Positions 15,641-24,437 of a DNA stretch of 49,794 nt are shown here, in pieces; the stretch's first letter is position 1; the number at the start of each line of letters is the position of its first letter. A program made the position numbers and the translations under genes. Source of the DNA: an uncultured Chloroflexota bacterium (GTDB lineage Bacteria > Chloroflexota > Dehalococcoidia > Lucifugimonadales > UBA826); contig CAJWPE010000005.1 in the NCBI GenBank assembly GCA_913045625.1, forward strand, positions 1-49,794, read 5' to 3'. The notes under the pieces were generated by a model. That model did no database searches. It had not been told where the DNA came from and saw only the letters and a program-made list of their open reading frames with translations.

Positions 15641-17056
15641 TCAGCCTATTGTAACTGTTTCATTTGGATATCGAAATCCTAAATTTTCTTGAGTACGAAT
15701 CATTCTCAGGCCTATTATTAATGGGCCGATTCTTCCTAGGAACATTGTGAAAACTATTATTAATTTACCAACTGAATTAAGTTGTTGAGTCACTCCCGAA
15801 CTCAATCCTACAGTCCCATAAGCTGATACAGAATCAAACATAATATCTTTAAACATAAACCCATCATTAGTTATAGATAATAAAAATGCACAAACCATTA
15901 CAAAAACTAAAGAAATCACTAATATTGCGTAAGATCTAATTACAGTAGATTGATCAATATGTCTTTTAAATACATGAATTTCTGGGTTTTCTCTGATCAA
16001 AGCAAATATACTGAGTACAATCACAAATAAAGTAGTAACTTTAATTCCTCCCGCAACAGAGCCTGTAGCTCCACCTATAAACATCATGACAGTTTGAAAA
16101 ATATTTGTTGAATTATTTATTTGAGTATAGTCAATAGTTGAAAAACCTGCTGTTCTTCCACTAACAGATTCGAAAATTGAAATAAAAATTTGATTACTTA
16201 AATCTAAATTACCAATAGTTTGGACATTTGCTCTCTCTGAAAAGAAAAATGCTGTCGACGAAATCACGATCAAAGAAAATGTAGTCACAATTACAATTTT
16301 TGATACCAGTGAATACAATCTAAACTGCTTCTTAGTAAAGATGTCTGCCACAACCCAAAAACTCAAAGAACCTAAAATTATTAACCAAGTCATAATAGAA
16401 AGCACTACAAAGTCTGATTGAAATTGATGCAACCCTTCAGTTGAAGTAAAAGCTAGGAATCCAGCATTATTAAAAGCTGAAACTGAATGAAATAAAGCCT
16501 GCCAAATAGCTTCATCAAGAGGAAAAAGAAATAGAAATCTGATCAAAAGCAGCACAAAGCCAATCAATTGAATAGTTATAGCAGTTGCTACGATAGCCAC
16601 ACTAAGAGATTGTATACCTCCAATATTGCTTGTATTCATAGTTTCCCGAATCATAAGTTTTTGAGAAGTAGAGACTTTCTGACCTAAGATAGCTAAAAGA
16701 AATGCTGCCATAGTCATAATGCCTAATCCGCCTACAAACATTAAAAACAAAATCACTGATTGGCCAAAAATTGTCCAATAAACACTGGTGGGCTCTATTA
16801 CAAGTCCTGTAACAGTAACTGCAGAAGTTGCAGTGAATATAGACACAATTGGATCTCCCAACCCGTCTCCATAGTGTGAAAAAGGTAGTAGTAATAGAAT
16901 GGAACCAAATGAAATTAAAAGGAAAAATATTAAAGTTATTAAAAAAGGCGTAGAAAAAGTTCTGCTACTAAACCTTCTCTCCCTAATATCAAATGAATTA
17001 GGAGACATGTCTCTCTGTCGTCTCTTTTTGATTAAAATATCGCCTGATTGTTGCAT
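15641..17056 (-). CDS. ktrB: Potassium transporter KtrB/TrkH family
   Basis: This 471-residue integral membrane protein has four pore repeats, each with its selectivity-filter glycine: TATSAVTVTGL, FHSVSAFNNAGFL, ESVSGRTAGFSTID and DSVSAYGTVGLSSG. It mediates K+ (often Na+-coupled) uptake. A basic cytoplasmic N-terminus of about 40 residues (KKRRQRD) precedes the first membrane segment. It heads the minus-strand operon ktrB-ktrA-usp-RCK_N-RCK_N-pheA. Confidence 0.93.
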   Translation of the reverse strand: MQQSGDILIKKRRQRDMSPNSFDIRERRFSSRTFSTPFLITLIFFLLISFGSILLLLPFSHYGDGLGDPIVSIFTATSAVTVTGLVIEPTSVYWTIFGQSVILFLMFVGGLGIMTMAAFLLAILGQKVSTSQKLMIRETMNTSNIGGIQSLSVAIVATAITIQLIGFVLLLIRFLFLFPLDEAIWQALFHSVSAFNNAGFLAFTSTEGLHQFQSDFVVLSIMTWLIILGSLSFWVVADIFTKKQFRLYSLVSKIVIVTTFSLIVISSTAFFFSERANVQTIGNLDLSNQIFISIFESVSGRTAGFSTIDYTQINNSTNIFQTVMMFIGGATGSVAGGIKVTTLFVIVLSIFALIRENPEIHVFKRHIDQSTVIRSYAILVISLVFVMVCAFLLSITNDGFMFKDIMFDSVSAYGTVGLSSGVTQQLNSVGKLIIVFTMFLGRIGPLIIGLRMIRTQENLGFRYPNETVTIG

Positions 17057-17086
17057 TAATTCTCTTCTTTAATAGATAAAAAAAGA

Positions 17087-17092
17087 ATTATA
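17087..17092 (-). promoter_or_regulatory. Candidate -10 box of the ktr operon
   Basis: Reading leftwards, TATAAT occupies 17092-17087, about 31 bases before the ktrB ATG. No good -35 hexamer stands 16-18 bases further up, so the call rests on the perfect -10 only. Confidence 0.35.
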
Positions 17093-17144
17093 CTTTAACA
17101 GTTTTTGAAAAATATATAAAAATCAGCTTGATAATACTGGTATT

Positions 17145-17765
17145 TTGTATGATTTTGGTTTAAAAAAATCACATCTATTAGAATTCACCAAATTGAGAAT
17201 CTATTTGAATAACAAAAAAAACAAGTCGAATCAGATAAATCTTCCTCATATTCCAAAACCACATGGATATTTACCAAATATTCTTGACCAATACATTCAC
17301 TCAAAATGGCCCCAATATTTACTTCAATGCTTTTTAGCTATTGTGTCATTATTCTTGATTTTAATTATTGGTGATAGTGTAATGAGAGCAGCTATAGTAG
17401 TGGGAGTAGCTTCTTCAGCTTTTACAATTTTTGTTGTGCCTGACAGTATTGCAGCTACACCAAGAAAGGTAATCGGTGGCCACTTAGTTGCTATATTAAT
17501 CGCCTTTCTGATAGTGATTACAATACAAGTATTAAATATTGATGATTCACGACTTATTCTTAATATATGTGCAGCTGTTTCAGTAGGAATAGGTATCATC
17601 ATCATGGTAGTAACAAATACAGAGCATCCACCTGCTGCAGGAACTTCACTTGGATTAATAATTCATGGATTTGATTGGAATTCTGTAATTTTTATTATTG
17701 CCAGTACACTTCTACTATCACTAATCAGAATCATTCTTAGACACAGAATGATTAATTTACTTTAA
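17145..17765 (+). CDS. HPP-family integral membrane protein
   Basis: 206 residues with four or five hydrophobic segments and the family signature EHPPAAGTSLGL near residue 165. After a basic, soluble N-terminus of about 60 residues (YLNNKKNKSNQINLPHIPKPHGY) the membrane part begins at WPQYLLQCFLAIV. HPP proteins include plastid/cyanobacterial nitrite transporters, but many have unknown substrates. The start is unclear: the listed codon is TTG, with no obvious ribosome site, and there is no Met before residue about 78. It is divergent from ktrB. Confidence 0.78.
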   Translation: MYDFGLKKSHLLEFTKLRIYLNNKKNKSNQINLPHIPKPHGYLPNILDQYIHSKWPQYLLQCFLAIVSLFLILIIGDSVMRAAIVVGVASSAFTIFVVPDSIAATPRKVIGGHLVAILIAFLIVITIQVLNIDDSRLILNICAAVSVGIGIIIMVVTNTEHPPAAGTSLGLIIHGFDWNSVIFIIASTLLLSLIRIILRHRMINLL

Positions 17766-17772
17766 TTAAATT

Positions 17773-17802
17773 TCTAATATATATTTATTTTGTTATATTA
17801 GA
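17773..17802 (+). terminator. AT-only hairpin after the HPP gene
   Basis: TCTAATATA (17773-17781) pairs with TATATTAGA (17794-17802) across a 12-base loop, followed by TTTATAG. Weak because it has only one G-C pair; it may end the HPP transcript or be incidental in AT-rich DNA. Confidence 0.25.
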
Positions 17803-17829
17803 TTTATAGCGAAAGTATCACTACAAATT

Positions 17830-18969
17830 ATGCTAAAAAATATACAGAACTCTATAGAAAGAATTCATGAATGCGATGTCAAAATCGTATTATCTGTTTC
17901 AGGAGCAGGTAGCAAGGCATTGTCTTGGCTTTTGGAAGTTCCTGGTGCATCTAATTCTATTTTAGAGGCCAACGTACCTTATTCTGAAAAATCCATGTCC
18001 TCTTTTTTAGGCTCAAACCCAGAAAATTCTGTTTCAAATCCCACTTCTCTTATGATGGCTGAAACAGCATATAGACGTGGTGTTAAATTACGATCATCTA
18101 ACGATAAAGTGATAGGAGTGGCATGTACTGCAGCGATCACTACATCTCGTAAAAGAAAAGGGGAAAACCAAGCTTTTATATCTTTTTGGTCTGATACTGT
18201 TAGAAATACAGTACATATTAAATTTATTAAAGAAAAATTAACTCGAAAAGAAGAAGAAGAATTAGTCAGTCAATCAATCATAGAATTTCTACATGAAGAA
18301 ATATTCGGAGAATCCCCAAATTCAATCAGATCTGAAAATACTTCTAATACAAAAATTCAATTCCAAAATGAATTGTCCGCATTAACTTCTAAACAAATTG
18401 AATCTATAGAATATTTAGGAAACTTACCTAAATATTCTGACAGTAATTTTTCCGGAGTAATTCTTTCAGGTTCTTTTAATCCAATTCATAAAGGCCATAT
18501 AAATTTATTGAATTTAGCTTCGCAAATTACCAATAAAACTCCTGCCTTTGAGCTTTCTGCATTCAACGTCGACAAACCTCCACTGTCAATAGATGAAATC
18601 AATGGCAGGTTAGAACAATTCGAATCTAATCAAACTGTTCTTGTTAGTAATTCCCCTCTTTTCTCTCAAAAATCTAAAATTTTTCCTGGCAGTACTTTTG
18701 TAATCGGGTGGGACACTGCTGCAAGATTAATAAACCCCAAATATTATGATCAAAGTGAAAATATTATGTACAATTCTTTAAATGAAATTGAAGAAACAGG
18801 ATGTGATTTTTTAGTTGCCGGTAGATTAGCTGATGGAAGTTTTAGAGAATTATCAGCACTTAAAATTCCTGCCAGATTTAAAAAAATTTTCAAATCTATT
18901 CCTGAGTCTAAATTCAGAATAGATATTTCTTCGACACAATTAAGACTAAGTGGACTATCTGAAAAATAA
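17830..18969 (+). CDS. CinA-C-like domain fused to a NadD-like nucleotidyltransferase
   Basis: Residues about 1-160 align with the CinA C-terminal (PncC, NMN deamidase) fold: VPGASNSILEANVPYS and VIGVACTAAI match, but the catalytic ESCTGG is replaced by SVSGAGSKA, so deamidase activity is doubtful. Residues about 205-379 form a cytidylyltransferase-like domain: GSFNPIHKGH (214-223) is the nucleotide-binding (T/H)xGH motif, and ISSTQLR (366-372) is the second signature of NMN/NaMN adenylyltransferases. The same two-domain order occurs in plant and some bacterial proteins of unproven function. Its stop overlaps the ubiD-like start (TAATG), so it is first in that operon. A pyridine-nucleotide role is likely but not shown. 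Confidence 0.75.
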   Translation: MLKNIQNSIERIHECDVKIVLSVSGAGSKALSWLLEVPGASNSILEANVPYSEKSMSSFLGSNPENSVSNPTSLMMAETAYRRGVKLRSSNDKVIGVACTAAITTSRKRKGENQAFISFWSDTVRNTVHIKFIKEKLTRKEEEELVSQSIIEFLHEEIFGESPNSIRSENTSNTKIQFQNELSALTSKQIESIEYLGNLPKYSDSNFSGVILSGSFNPIHKGHINLLNLASQITNKTPAFELSAFNVDKPPLSIDEINGRLEQFESNQTVLVSNSPLFSQKSKIFPGSTFVIGWDTAARLINPKYYDQSENIMYNSLNEIEETGCDFLVAGRLADGSFRELSALKIPARFKKIFKSIPESKFRIDISSTQLRLSGLSEK

Positions 18970-20426
18970 TGTCATTTAAAAACTTGCAAGATTTTATAAC
19001 CTATTTAGAAAGTAAAGGTGATCTCCTTAGAATTACTGCTGAAGTATCTACTGAATTGGAAATTTCAGCTATTACGGATCGAACTATCAAATCTAATGGA
19101 CCCGCATTACTGTTTGAAAACGTAACCGGATACGATCATCCAGTTGTAACCAATTTATTTGGATCTCATCAAAGAATGGCCTGGGGATTAGGAATAGAAA
19201 ATTCTGATGAACTTACAGAAAAAGTTGAGTCAATATTAAACATAGCAAAAACTCCGCCCACATCTATGATAGACAAATTACGCACATTAAAAGATTTAGT
19301 TTCTCTAGCTAGAACTCAACCGAAAATTATTACGTCTGCACCTGTACAAGAAGTAGTATTAGAAAACGATCAAGCAGACCTTACTATGTTTCCTCATTTA
19401 AAATGTTGGCCTATGGATGGTGGCAAATACATTACCTTACCTTTAGTTTTTTCTAAAGATCCAGTCACAAAAACCAAAAATGTAGGCATATACAGAATGC
19501 AGGTTTTTGACAAAAAAACTGCTGGTATGCACTGGCAAACACATAAAGTTGGAGCTAGCCATTTCAGGGTTGGAGAAGAAAATAAAATCAGTAAATTAGA
19601 AGTAGCTGTAGCATTGGGCGGAGATCCTGTAACTATGTGGTCTGGCGTATTACCTATTCCTCCAGACATGTATGAAATAGCTGTAGCGGGTGTAATTAAA
19701 AACTCTCCAATAGAAATGGTGAAATGTAAAACTGTAGATTTAGAAGTTCCTGCTAATTCAGAAATAATTTTAGAAGGATATGTTATACCTGGAGAACTTA
19801 AAACCGAAGGTCCTTTTGGAGATCATACCGGATATTATTCTCTAGAAGATGAGTACCCAGTATTTCATTTAACTGCTATTACTCACAAAAAAAATTATAT
19901 TTATCCAGCAACTGTAGTAGGCAGACCTCCATCTGAAGATTTCTTTATGGGAAAAGCTGTAGAGAGGCTGATGCTTCCAGCATTAAAATTAACTCTCCCA
20001 GAAATCAAAGATGTGAACATGCCTGCAGAAGGTGTTTTCCACAACTTGATTATAGTATCAATGAAAAAACAATTCCCAGGTCATACGAGGAAAGTAATGA
20101 ATGCTCTTTGGGGATTAGGTCAAATGATGCTAGTTAAGGGGATTATAGTTGTAGATGATTTTGTAGATGTACAAAACATTTCTGAAGTTGCTTGGCGTGT
20201 CACAAGTAATTTAGATCCCAAAAATGACATTGTAATTCTTGATGGGCCTATTGATGATTTAGACCATTCAAGTGCAACTCCCAAAATAGGAAGTAAAATT
20301 GGTCTAGATGCTACTACAAAAACTAAAATGGACGGTAGAGATAGAGAATGGCCACCAGATGTTGAAATGGATGGTGAAATACTAGACTTGATTAATAAAC
20401 GCTGGAAAGAGTATGGATTTGAATAA
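18969..20426 (+). CDS. ubiD: UbiD-family prenylated-FMN decarboxylase
   Basis: 485 residues with the prFMN-site elements VGIYRMQVFDKKTAGMHWQ and TEGPFGDHTGYYS (the Glu/Arg/Glu network of UbiD), and the metal-binding RPPSEDFFMGKA. It decarboxylates an aromatic or alpha,beta-unsaturated acid using the cofactor made by UbiX. Here UbiX and a UbiA prenyltransferase follow in the same operon, so the natural substrate is probably a prenylated quinone precursor: 4-hydroxybenzoate-like in ubiquinone or dihydroxynaphthoate-like in the futalosine menaquinone route (MqnL). The latter fits an anaerobe-derived lineage better but is inference. It overlaps both neighbours. Confidence 0.92.
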   Translation: MSFKNLQDFITYLESKGDLLRITAEVSTELEISAITDRTIKSNGPALLFENVTGYDHPVVTNLFGSHQRMAWGLGIENSDELTEKVESILNIAKTPPTSMIDKLRTLKDLVSLARTQPKIITSAPVQEVVLENDQADLTMFPHLKCWPMDGGKYITLPLVFSKDPVTKTKNVGIYRMQVFDKKTAGMHWQTHKVGASHFRVGEENKISKLEVAVALGGDPVTMWSGVLPIPPDMYEIAVAGVIKNSPIEMVKCKTVDLEVPANSEIILEGYVIPGELKTEGPFGDHTGYYSLEDEYPVFHLTAITHKKNYIYPATVVGRPPSEDFFMGKAVERLMLPALKLTLPEIKDVNMPAEGVFHNLIIVSMKKQFPGHTRKVMNALWGLGQMMLVKGIIVVDDFVDVQNISEVAWRVTSNLDPKNDIVILDGPIDDLDHSSATPKIGSKIGLDATTKTKMDGRDREWPPDVEMDGEILDLINKRWKEYGFE

Positions 20427-21291
20427 TCAAACCGATCCAAATCTGATTAATAAAACCACATATTTCTTCCAAGCAATTAAATTTCAAGAAAGTATATTTG
20501 CTTTACCATTTGCATACATTGGAATGATTCTATCGATAGAAAAACTACCTGATTTCCAAACTTTTGCATGGATCACCATTGCAATGATTTCAGCCAGAAC
20601 ATTTGGGATGGCTATGAATCGTATAATAGACAATGAAATTGATAGCAAAAACCCTAGAACTTCTGGAAGACATATACCTAAAGGATTACTAAGTGTAAAA
20701 GAGGTATTAGTTCCAACAATTATCAGTGCTTTGATTTTCTTTTTTGCCGCTTTCCAATTAAATCTAGTTGCCCTAGTTCTATCTCCCATAGCATTATTAT
20801 ATTTATCCATTTACCCATACACAAAACGTTTTACGTGGACAGCTAATCTATTATTGGGGTGGGCCCTAGCTATTGCACCATCTGCAGCTTGGATTGGATC
20901 AACAGGATCATACAATATAATTCCATTTCTTCTCTCCATAGCTGTAGCATTATGGGCAGGAAGCTTTGATATTTTGTACCATTCTCAAGACATAGAATTT
21001 CAAAACAAAAACAATTTACACTCAGTGGCTAAAAAATTCGGGATTGAAAATGCATTTTTAATTTCAAAGATAATGGATACTTTATCAATGACGTGTCTCT
21101 TGGCTGTAGGATTTATATTAGATTTAAATTATATTTATTTTTTCGGATGCCTATTTAGTACCTTTTTAATGATTTATAAATATGTGTTAATTTCACCTGA
21201 TGATTTGTCAAAAATGGGAATTGCATTTCTACGAATCAATGCTTTTGTCTCTACTTCAATGCTTTTAGGAACACTCTTAGCTATAATATAG
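20413..21291 (+). CDS. ubiA: UbiA-family prenyltransferase (UbiA/MqnP-like)
   Basis: A 292-residue polytopic membrane protein with both Asp-rich motifs: NRIIDNEID (Asn69, Asp73, Asp77) and DILYHSQDIEFQNKNNLHS, the second typical of 4-hydroxybenzoate/dihydroxynaphthoate prenyltransferases. It attaches a polyprenyl chain to an aromatic acid at the membrane. Its start overlaps the end of the UbiD gene by 14 bases and the next gene follows after 2 bases, so translation is probably coupled. MqnP is a possible name if menaquinone is made by the futalosine route. Confidence 0.9.
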   Translation: MDLNNQTDPNLINKTTYFFQAIKFQESIFALPFAYIGMILSIEKLPDFQTFAWITIAMISARTFGMAMNRIIDNEIDSKNPRTSGRHIPKGLLSVKEVLVPTIISALIFFFAAFQLNLVALVLSPIALLYLSIYPYTKRFTWTANLLLGWALAIAPSAAWIGSTGSYNIIPFLLSIAVALWAGSFDILYHSQDIEFQNKNNLHSVAKKFGIENAFLISKIMDTLSMTCLLAVGFILDLNYIYFFGCLFSTFLMIYKYVLISPDDLSKMGIAFLRINAFVSTSMLLGTLLAII

Positions 21292-21293
21292 AT

Positions 21294-21893
21294 ATGGATA
21301 CAGAAAATAGAGTAATAGTAGGGATTTCGGGAGCTAGTGGAGCCATTCTAGCTTCAAAAATGATAGATACACTTATAGACAATGATCTTTCGGTATCCGT
21401 AGTAGCATCTGGTCCATCCAGAATGGTTTGGCAACAAGAAATGGAAGAATCATTTGGAGAAGCTATTGAACGATGGTCAGAACATAACAAATTCGAAATA
21501 TTTCCAATAGGTGATTTCACAGCTCCTATTGCTAGCGGAAGCTACCCTGCAAAAGGAATGATTATAGTCCCATGTAGTATGGGTACAGTTTCAGCAATAT
21601 CTGCGGGATTATCTGATAATTTAATCAGAAGAGCTGCAGATGTCTGCCTAAAAGAAAAAAGGAAATTAGTGATTGTTCCTAGAGAATCCCCTTTAAATGC
21701 TGTACACCTAGATAATCTTAGTAATTTAGCAAAAATTGGGGTGACAATTTTGCCTTCAGATCCCCCATATTATTTAGGCATCAAAACCATAGAACAATCT
21801 GCAGAGGTACTTGCTCAAAAAAGTTTAGTTGCTCTAGGTATTTCTGAACAATTACCAGAGAAAATGCAATACATGGGTCCTACAAAAAAATGA
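21294..21893 (+). CDS. ubiX: Flavin prenyltransferase UbiX
   Basis: 199 residues with the N-terminal FMN-binding VIVGISGASGAILASKM, the GDFTAPIASGS loop, and CSMGTVSAISAGLSDNLIRRAADV, then RKLVIVPRESPL. UbiX joins a dimethylallyl group to FMN to make the prFMN cofactor that UbiD needs. That partner lies two genes upstream. The ORF overlaps the following gene by ATGA. Confidence 0.95.
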   Translation: MDTENRVIVGISGASGAILASKMIDTLIDNDLSVSVVASGPSRMVWQQEMEESFGEAIERWSEHNKFEIFPIGDFTAPIASGSYPAKGMIIVPCSMGTVSAISAGLSDNLIRRAADVCLKEKRKLVIVPRESPLNAVHLDNLSNLAKIGVTILPSDPPYYLGIKTIEQSAEVLAQKSLVALGISEQLPEKMQYMGPTKK

Positions 21894-22678
21894 ATATAGA
21901 AAACCTTTCATTATATTTAGATTTTTGTCATCAATTAGCAAACGCAGCTGACAAAATTTCAATGCCTAATTTCATTGAACAAAAAAATCTGGAAATCGAA
22001 AAAAAAACAGATGGATCTTTTGTAACTAAGGCTGATAAACAAATTGAAGATCTTTTATCTTCAATGATCAATAATAAATTCCCCTCTCATGGTTTCTTTG
22101 GTGAAGAGTCTTCACAAAAAAATACTGAATCAAATTTCAAATGGATTATAGACCCCATTGATGGTACTCATGGTTTTATGAGAGGAATGCCAATTTGGGC
22201 TACATTAATAGCGCTTGAATATAATCAAAAAATCATAACCTCAATGATTTCGGCGCCCGCTTTAGGAAGCCGATGGTGGGCATCAATTAATAATGGATCA
22301 TACAAATCATTTAAAGATCATATTTCAAAAATAGAAGTTTCAAAAATAAATAAGATTTCTGAATCTCAGGTTTTATTTACTGGAATTAAAGAATGCTTAA
22401 ATAAATGGCCTGAATTTCAAATAATTTTAGATACCGCATGGAGGGAAAGAGGTGTGGGTGATTTTTGGGGTCACTGCCTTGTGGCAGAAGGAGTGGCAGA
22501 ATCAATGATTGATCCAATTGTGAATATATGGGATGTAGCTGCGCTTTACCTTCTTGTGACTGAAGCCGGAGGTGTCATGACAGACAATGCCGGCTTACAA
22601 TCATATTCATCAGGACATGCTATATCTTCAAACAAGGCAATTCACCCAGAAATTATAGCTACCCTATCTAATCAGTAA
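21890..22678 (+). CDS. Inositol monophosphatase-family phosphatase (HisN/SuhB-like)
   Basis: 262 residues with the metal-site motifs of the family: FVTKADKQIE, GEES (PSHGFFGEESS), the DPIDGT box (IDPIDGTHGFM) and WDVAALYLLVTEAGG. Family members dephosphorylate histidinol phosphate, inositol phosphate or related small substrates. The GTHGFMRGMPIWATLIAL form is close to HisN-type histidinol phosphatases, but no his genes are nearby. Its ATG overlaps the ubiX stop. Its 3' end overlaps the convergent dehydrogenase gene by 11 bases. Confidence 0.88.
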   Translation: MNIENLSLYLDFCHQLANAADKISMPNFIEQKNLEIEKKTDGSFVTKADKQIEDLLSSMINNKFPSHGFFGEESSQKNTESNFKWIIDPIDGTHGFMRGMPIWATLIALEYNQKIITSMISAPALGSRWWASINNGSYKSFKDHISKIEVSKINKISESQVLFTGIKECLNKWPEFQIILDTAWRERGVGDFWGHCLVAEGVAESMIDPIVNIWDVAALYLLVTEAGGVMTDNAGLQSYSSGHAISSNKAIHPEIIATLSNQ

Positions 22679-23693
22679 AATATGTCTGATCAGTAGTTGA
22701 TTCATCAGGATTAATTAATGACTCAGGTTCTTGCCCATTTGCCACTCTCACAGCATTGTAACCAGCAAAAGCTCTACTCTTTGCCCATGCTTCTTGAGTA
22801 AATGCCGCCAAATGCGGAGTAATTAAGACATTGTCCATATCAATTAAAGGATTATCTTCAGGAGTTGGTTCAACTTCAAGTACATCCACGCCTGCAGCCA
22901 TAATTTTATTTTCTTCCATAGCTCTGATAAATGCATCTTCATCAACAACAGGTCCTCTACATGCATTTATCAATACAGCGGTAGGCTTCATGATATCAAA
23001 TTCATGGTCGCTAATCATACCTTTGGTTTCATCATTTAATGGGACATGTAAAGAAACAATATCTGCAGTTTTTAATAATGTTTCTTTGTCTACTTTTGTC
23101 CACCCCATCTTTTCAACTAAATCCGAATTACGATCTACAGGATCGTGATAAATAATTTCACAATCCCAACCTTGTAACCTTTTTGCTACACGAGATCCTA
23201 TTCTTCCTAATCCGATAATTCCAACAGTTTTTCCTGAAATTTCAAAAGCTTGTGACAACCAATCAGCACGAATATCTCCCATCCATTCCCCATTTTTAAC
23301 ATTCTCAAATTGCAATTGGAATTTTCTAAATACACTAATCATCAAAGTAATAGTGTGTTCAGCTACAGAAACAGCATTGCCTCCACCATTATTTGCAACT
23401 TTCACACCTAATTCAGCTAAACCTACTTTATCTAATTGATTTGTTCCAGCACTAGTAGATTGAATCAATTTTAAGTTTGGACACTTGGCAGCTAATTCAG
23501 TAGTAAACGGGATTTCTCCATAAGTAATTACCACCAATGTGTCTTTGAGTTGCTCAGCAGCTTCGTCAATTGGCAGGTCTGCTTTCACCCAAGAAATCTC
23601 AGTGCCTTCTGGGGCTTGATCTTTTACTAAGGCAAATTGAACATCTACTGTAGGGGCATCTGGACCCCAAAAAACTATTTGAGCAGTACTCAT
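22668..23693 (-). CDS. D-2-hydroxyacid dehydrogenase (NAD-binding)
   Basis: 341 residues. The NAD-binding domain has VGIIGLGRIGSRVA; the catalytic triad residues are in NACRGPVVDE (Arg), a following Glu (DVLEVEPTP) and TPHLAAFTQEA (His). These interconvert D-2-hydroxyacids and 2-oxoacids, such as phosphoglycerate or glyoxylate/hydroxypyruvate. The exact substrate is not clear; length and the lack of an ACT domain exclude the long SerA form. The strong AGGAG at 7 bases supports the ATG. It stands alone on the minus strand. Confidence 0.88.
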   Translation of the reverse strand: MSTAQIVFWGPDAPTVDVQFALVKDQAPEGTEISWVKADLPIDEAAEQLKDTLVVITYGEIPFTTELAAKCPNLKLIQSTSAGTNQLDKVGLAELGVKVANNGGGNAVSVAEHTITLMISVFRKFQLQFENVKNGEWMGDIRADWLSQAFEISGKTVGIIGLGRIGSRVAKRLQGWDCEIIYHDPVDRNSDLVEKMGWTKVDKETLLKTADIVSLHVPLNDETKGMISDHEFDIMKPTAVLINACRGPVVDEDAFIRAMEENKIMAAGVDVLEVEPTPEDNPLIDMDNVLITPHLAAFTQEAWAKSRAFAGYNAVRVANGQEPESLINPDESTTDQTYFTD

Positions 23694-23722
23694 AACTCAT
23701 CTCCTATTTTCATATGGAGTGG

Positions 23723-23728
23723 ATTATA
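23723..23728 (-). promoter_or_regulatory. Candidate -10 box of the 2-hydroxyacid dehydrogenase gene
   Basis: TATAAT read leftwards from 23728 to 23723, about 30 bases before the start codon. No convincing -35 is visible. Confidence 0.35.
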
Positions 23729-23771
23729 TGAGATTATTCAATAAATTGCTCGGATAAAATAAAATTACACT

Positions 23772-24437
23772 ATGTATACAAAAATTCAAATATCTATAGA
23801 TGGTCCAGCTGCTTCAGGAAAATCTGCAGTAGGTGAACTGTTAAGTAAAAAATTAGATTATTTATTTTTAGACACTGGACTAATGTATAGAGCCGCCACA
23901 AAAATCATATCTGACCTAAATTTATTTTTAGACGATCTAAAAAACATTAAACATTCAATCAACAATTCGTCTTTCGAGTTAGTTACTGTGTCTGGCCAGG
24001 CTCGATTATTGGTTAATTCAGAAGATATTACAGACTATCTTAAAACTACTGAAATAGACCGCAATGTCTCAACAATTTCTAAAATACCTGAAGTTAGAGA
24101 AATTTTAGTCTCTCATCAACGTAAAATTGCATCTCACACTAATATCGTCATGGTTGGTCGTGATATTGGCAGTGTAGTCTTGCCTGATGCCACTTTAAAA
24201 ATTTATTTAGATGCTTCAGTAGAAGTACGAGCCAAAAGAAGATTAAATGACAATAAACAAATTTTTTCTCCAAATGACTTTGATATAATTAAACGTGATT
24301 TAATTCAAAGAGACAAAACTGATTCAAGTAGAGAGCATTCACCTCTCATGATTCCCAACGGATCTGTTGTCATAGACACATCTGACTTAAATATAAATGA
24401 GGTAATTGAATCAATACTTATGGAGTTAAAGAATTAA
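23772..24437 (+). CDS. cmk: Cytidylate kinase
   Basis: 221 residues: P-loop IDGPAASGKSAVGELL at the N-terminus, LDTGLMYRAAT, the NMP-binding insert, VMVGRDIGSVVLPDATLKIYLDAS and RRLND, all standard for bacterial CMP/dCMP kinase. It phosphorylates CMP for nucleotide and CDP-lipid synthesis. There is no ribosome site before the ATG, so the message may be leaderless. The plsC gene begins at its last base. Confidence 0.95.
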   Translation: MYTKIQISIDGPAASGKSAVGELLSKKLDYLFLDTGLMYRAATKIISDLNLFLDDLKNIKHSINNSSFELVTVSGQARLLVNSEDITDYLKTTEIDRNVSTISKIPEVREILVSHQRKIASHTNIVMVGRDIGSVVLPDATLKIYLDASVEVRAKRRLNDNKQIFSPNDFDIIKRDLIQRDKTDSSREHSPLMIPNGSVVIDTSDLNINEVIESILMELKN

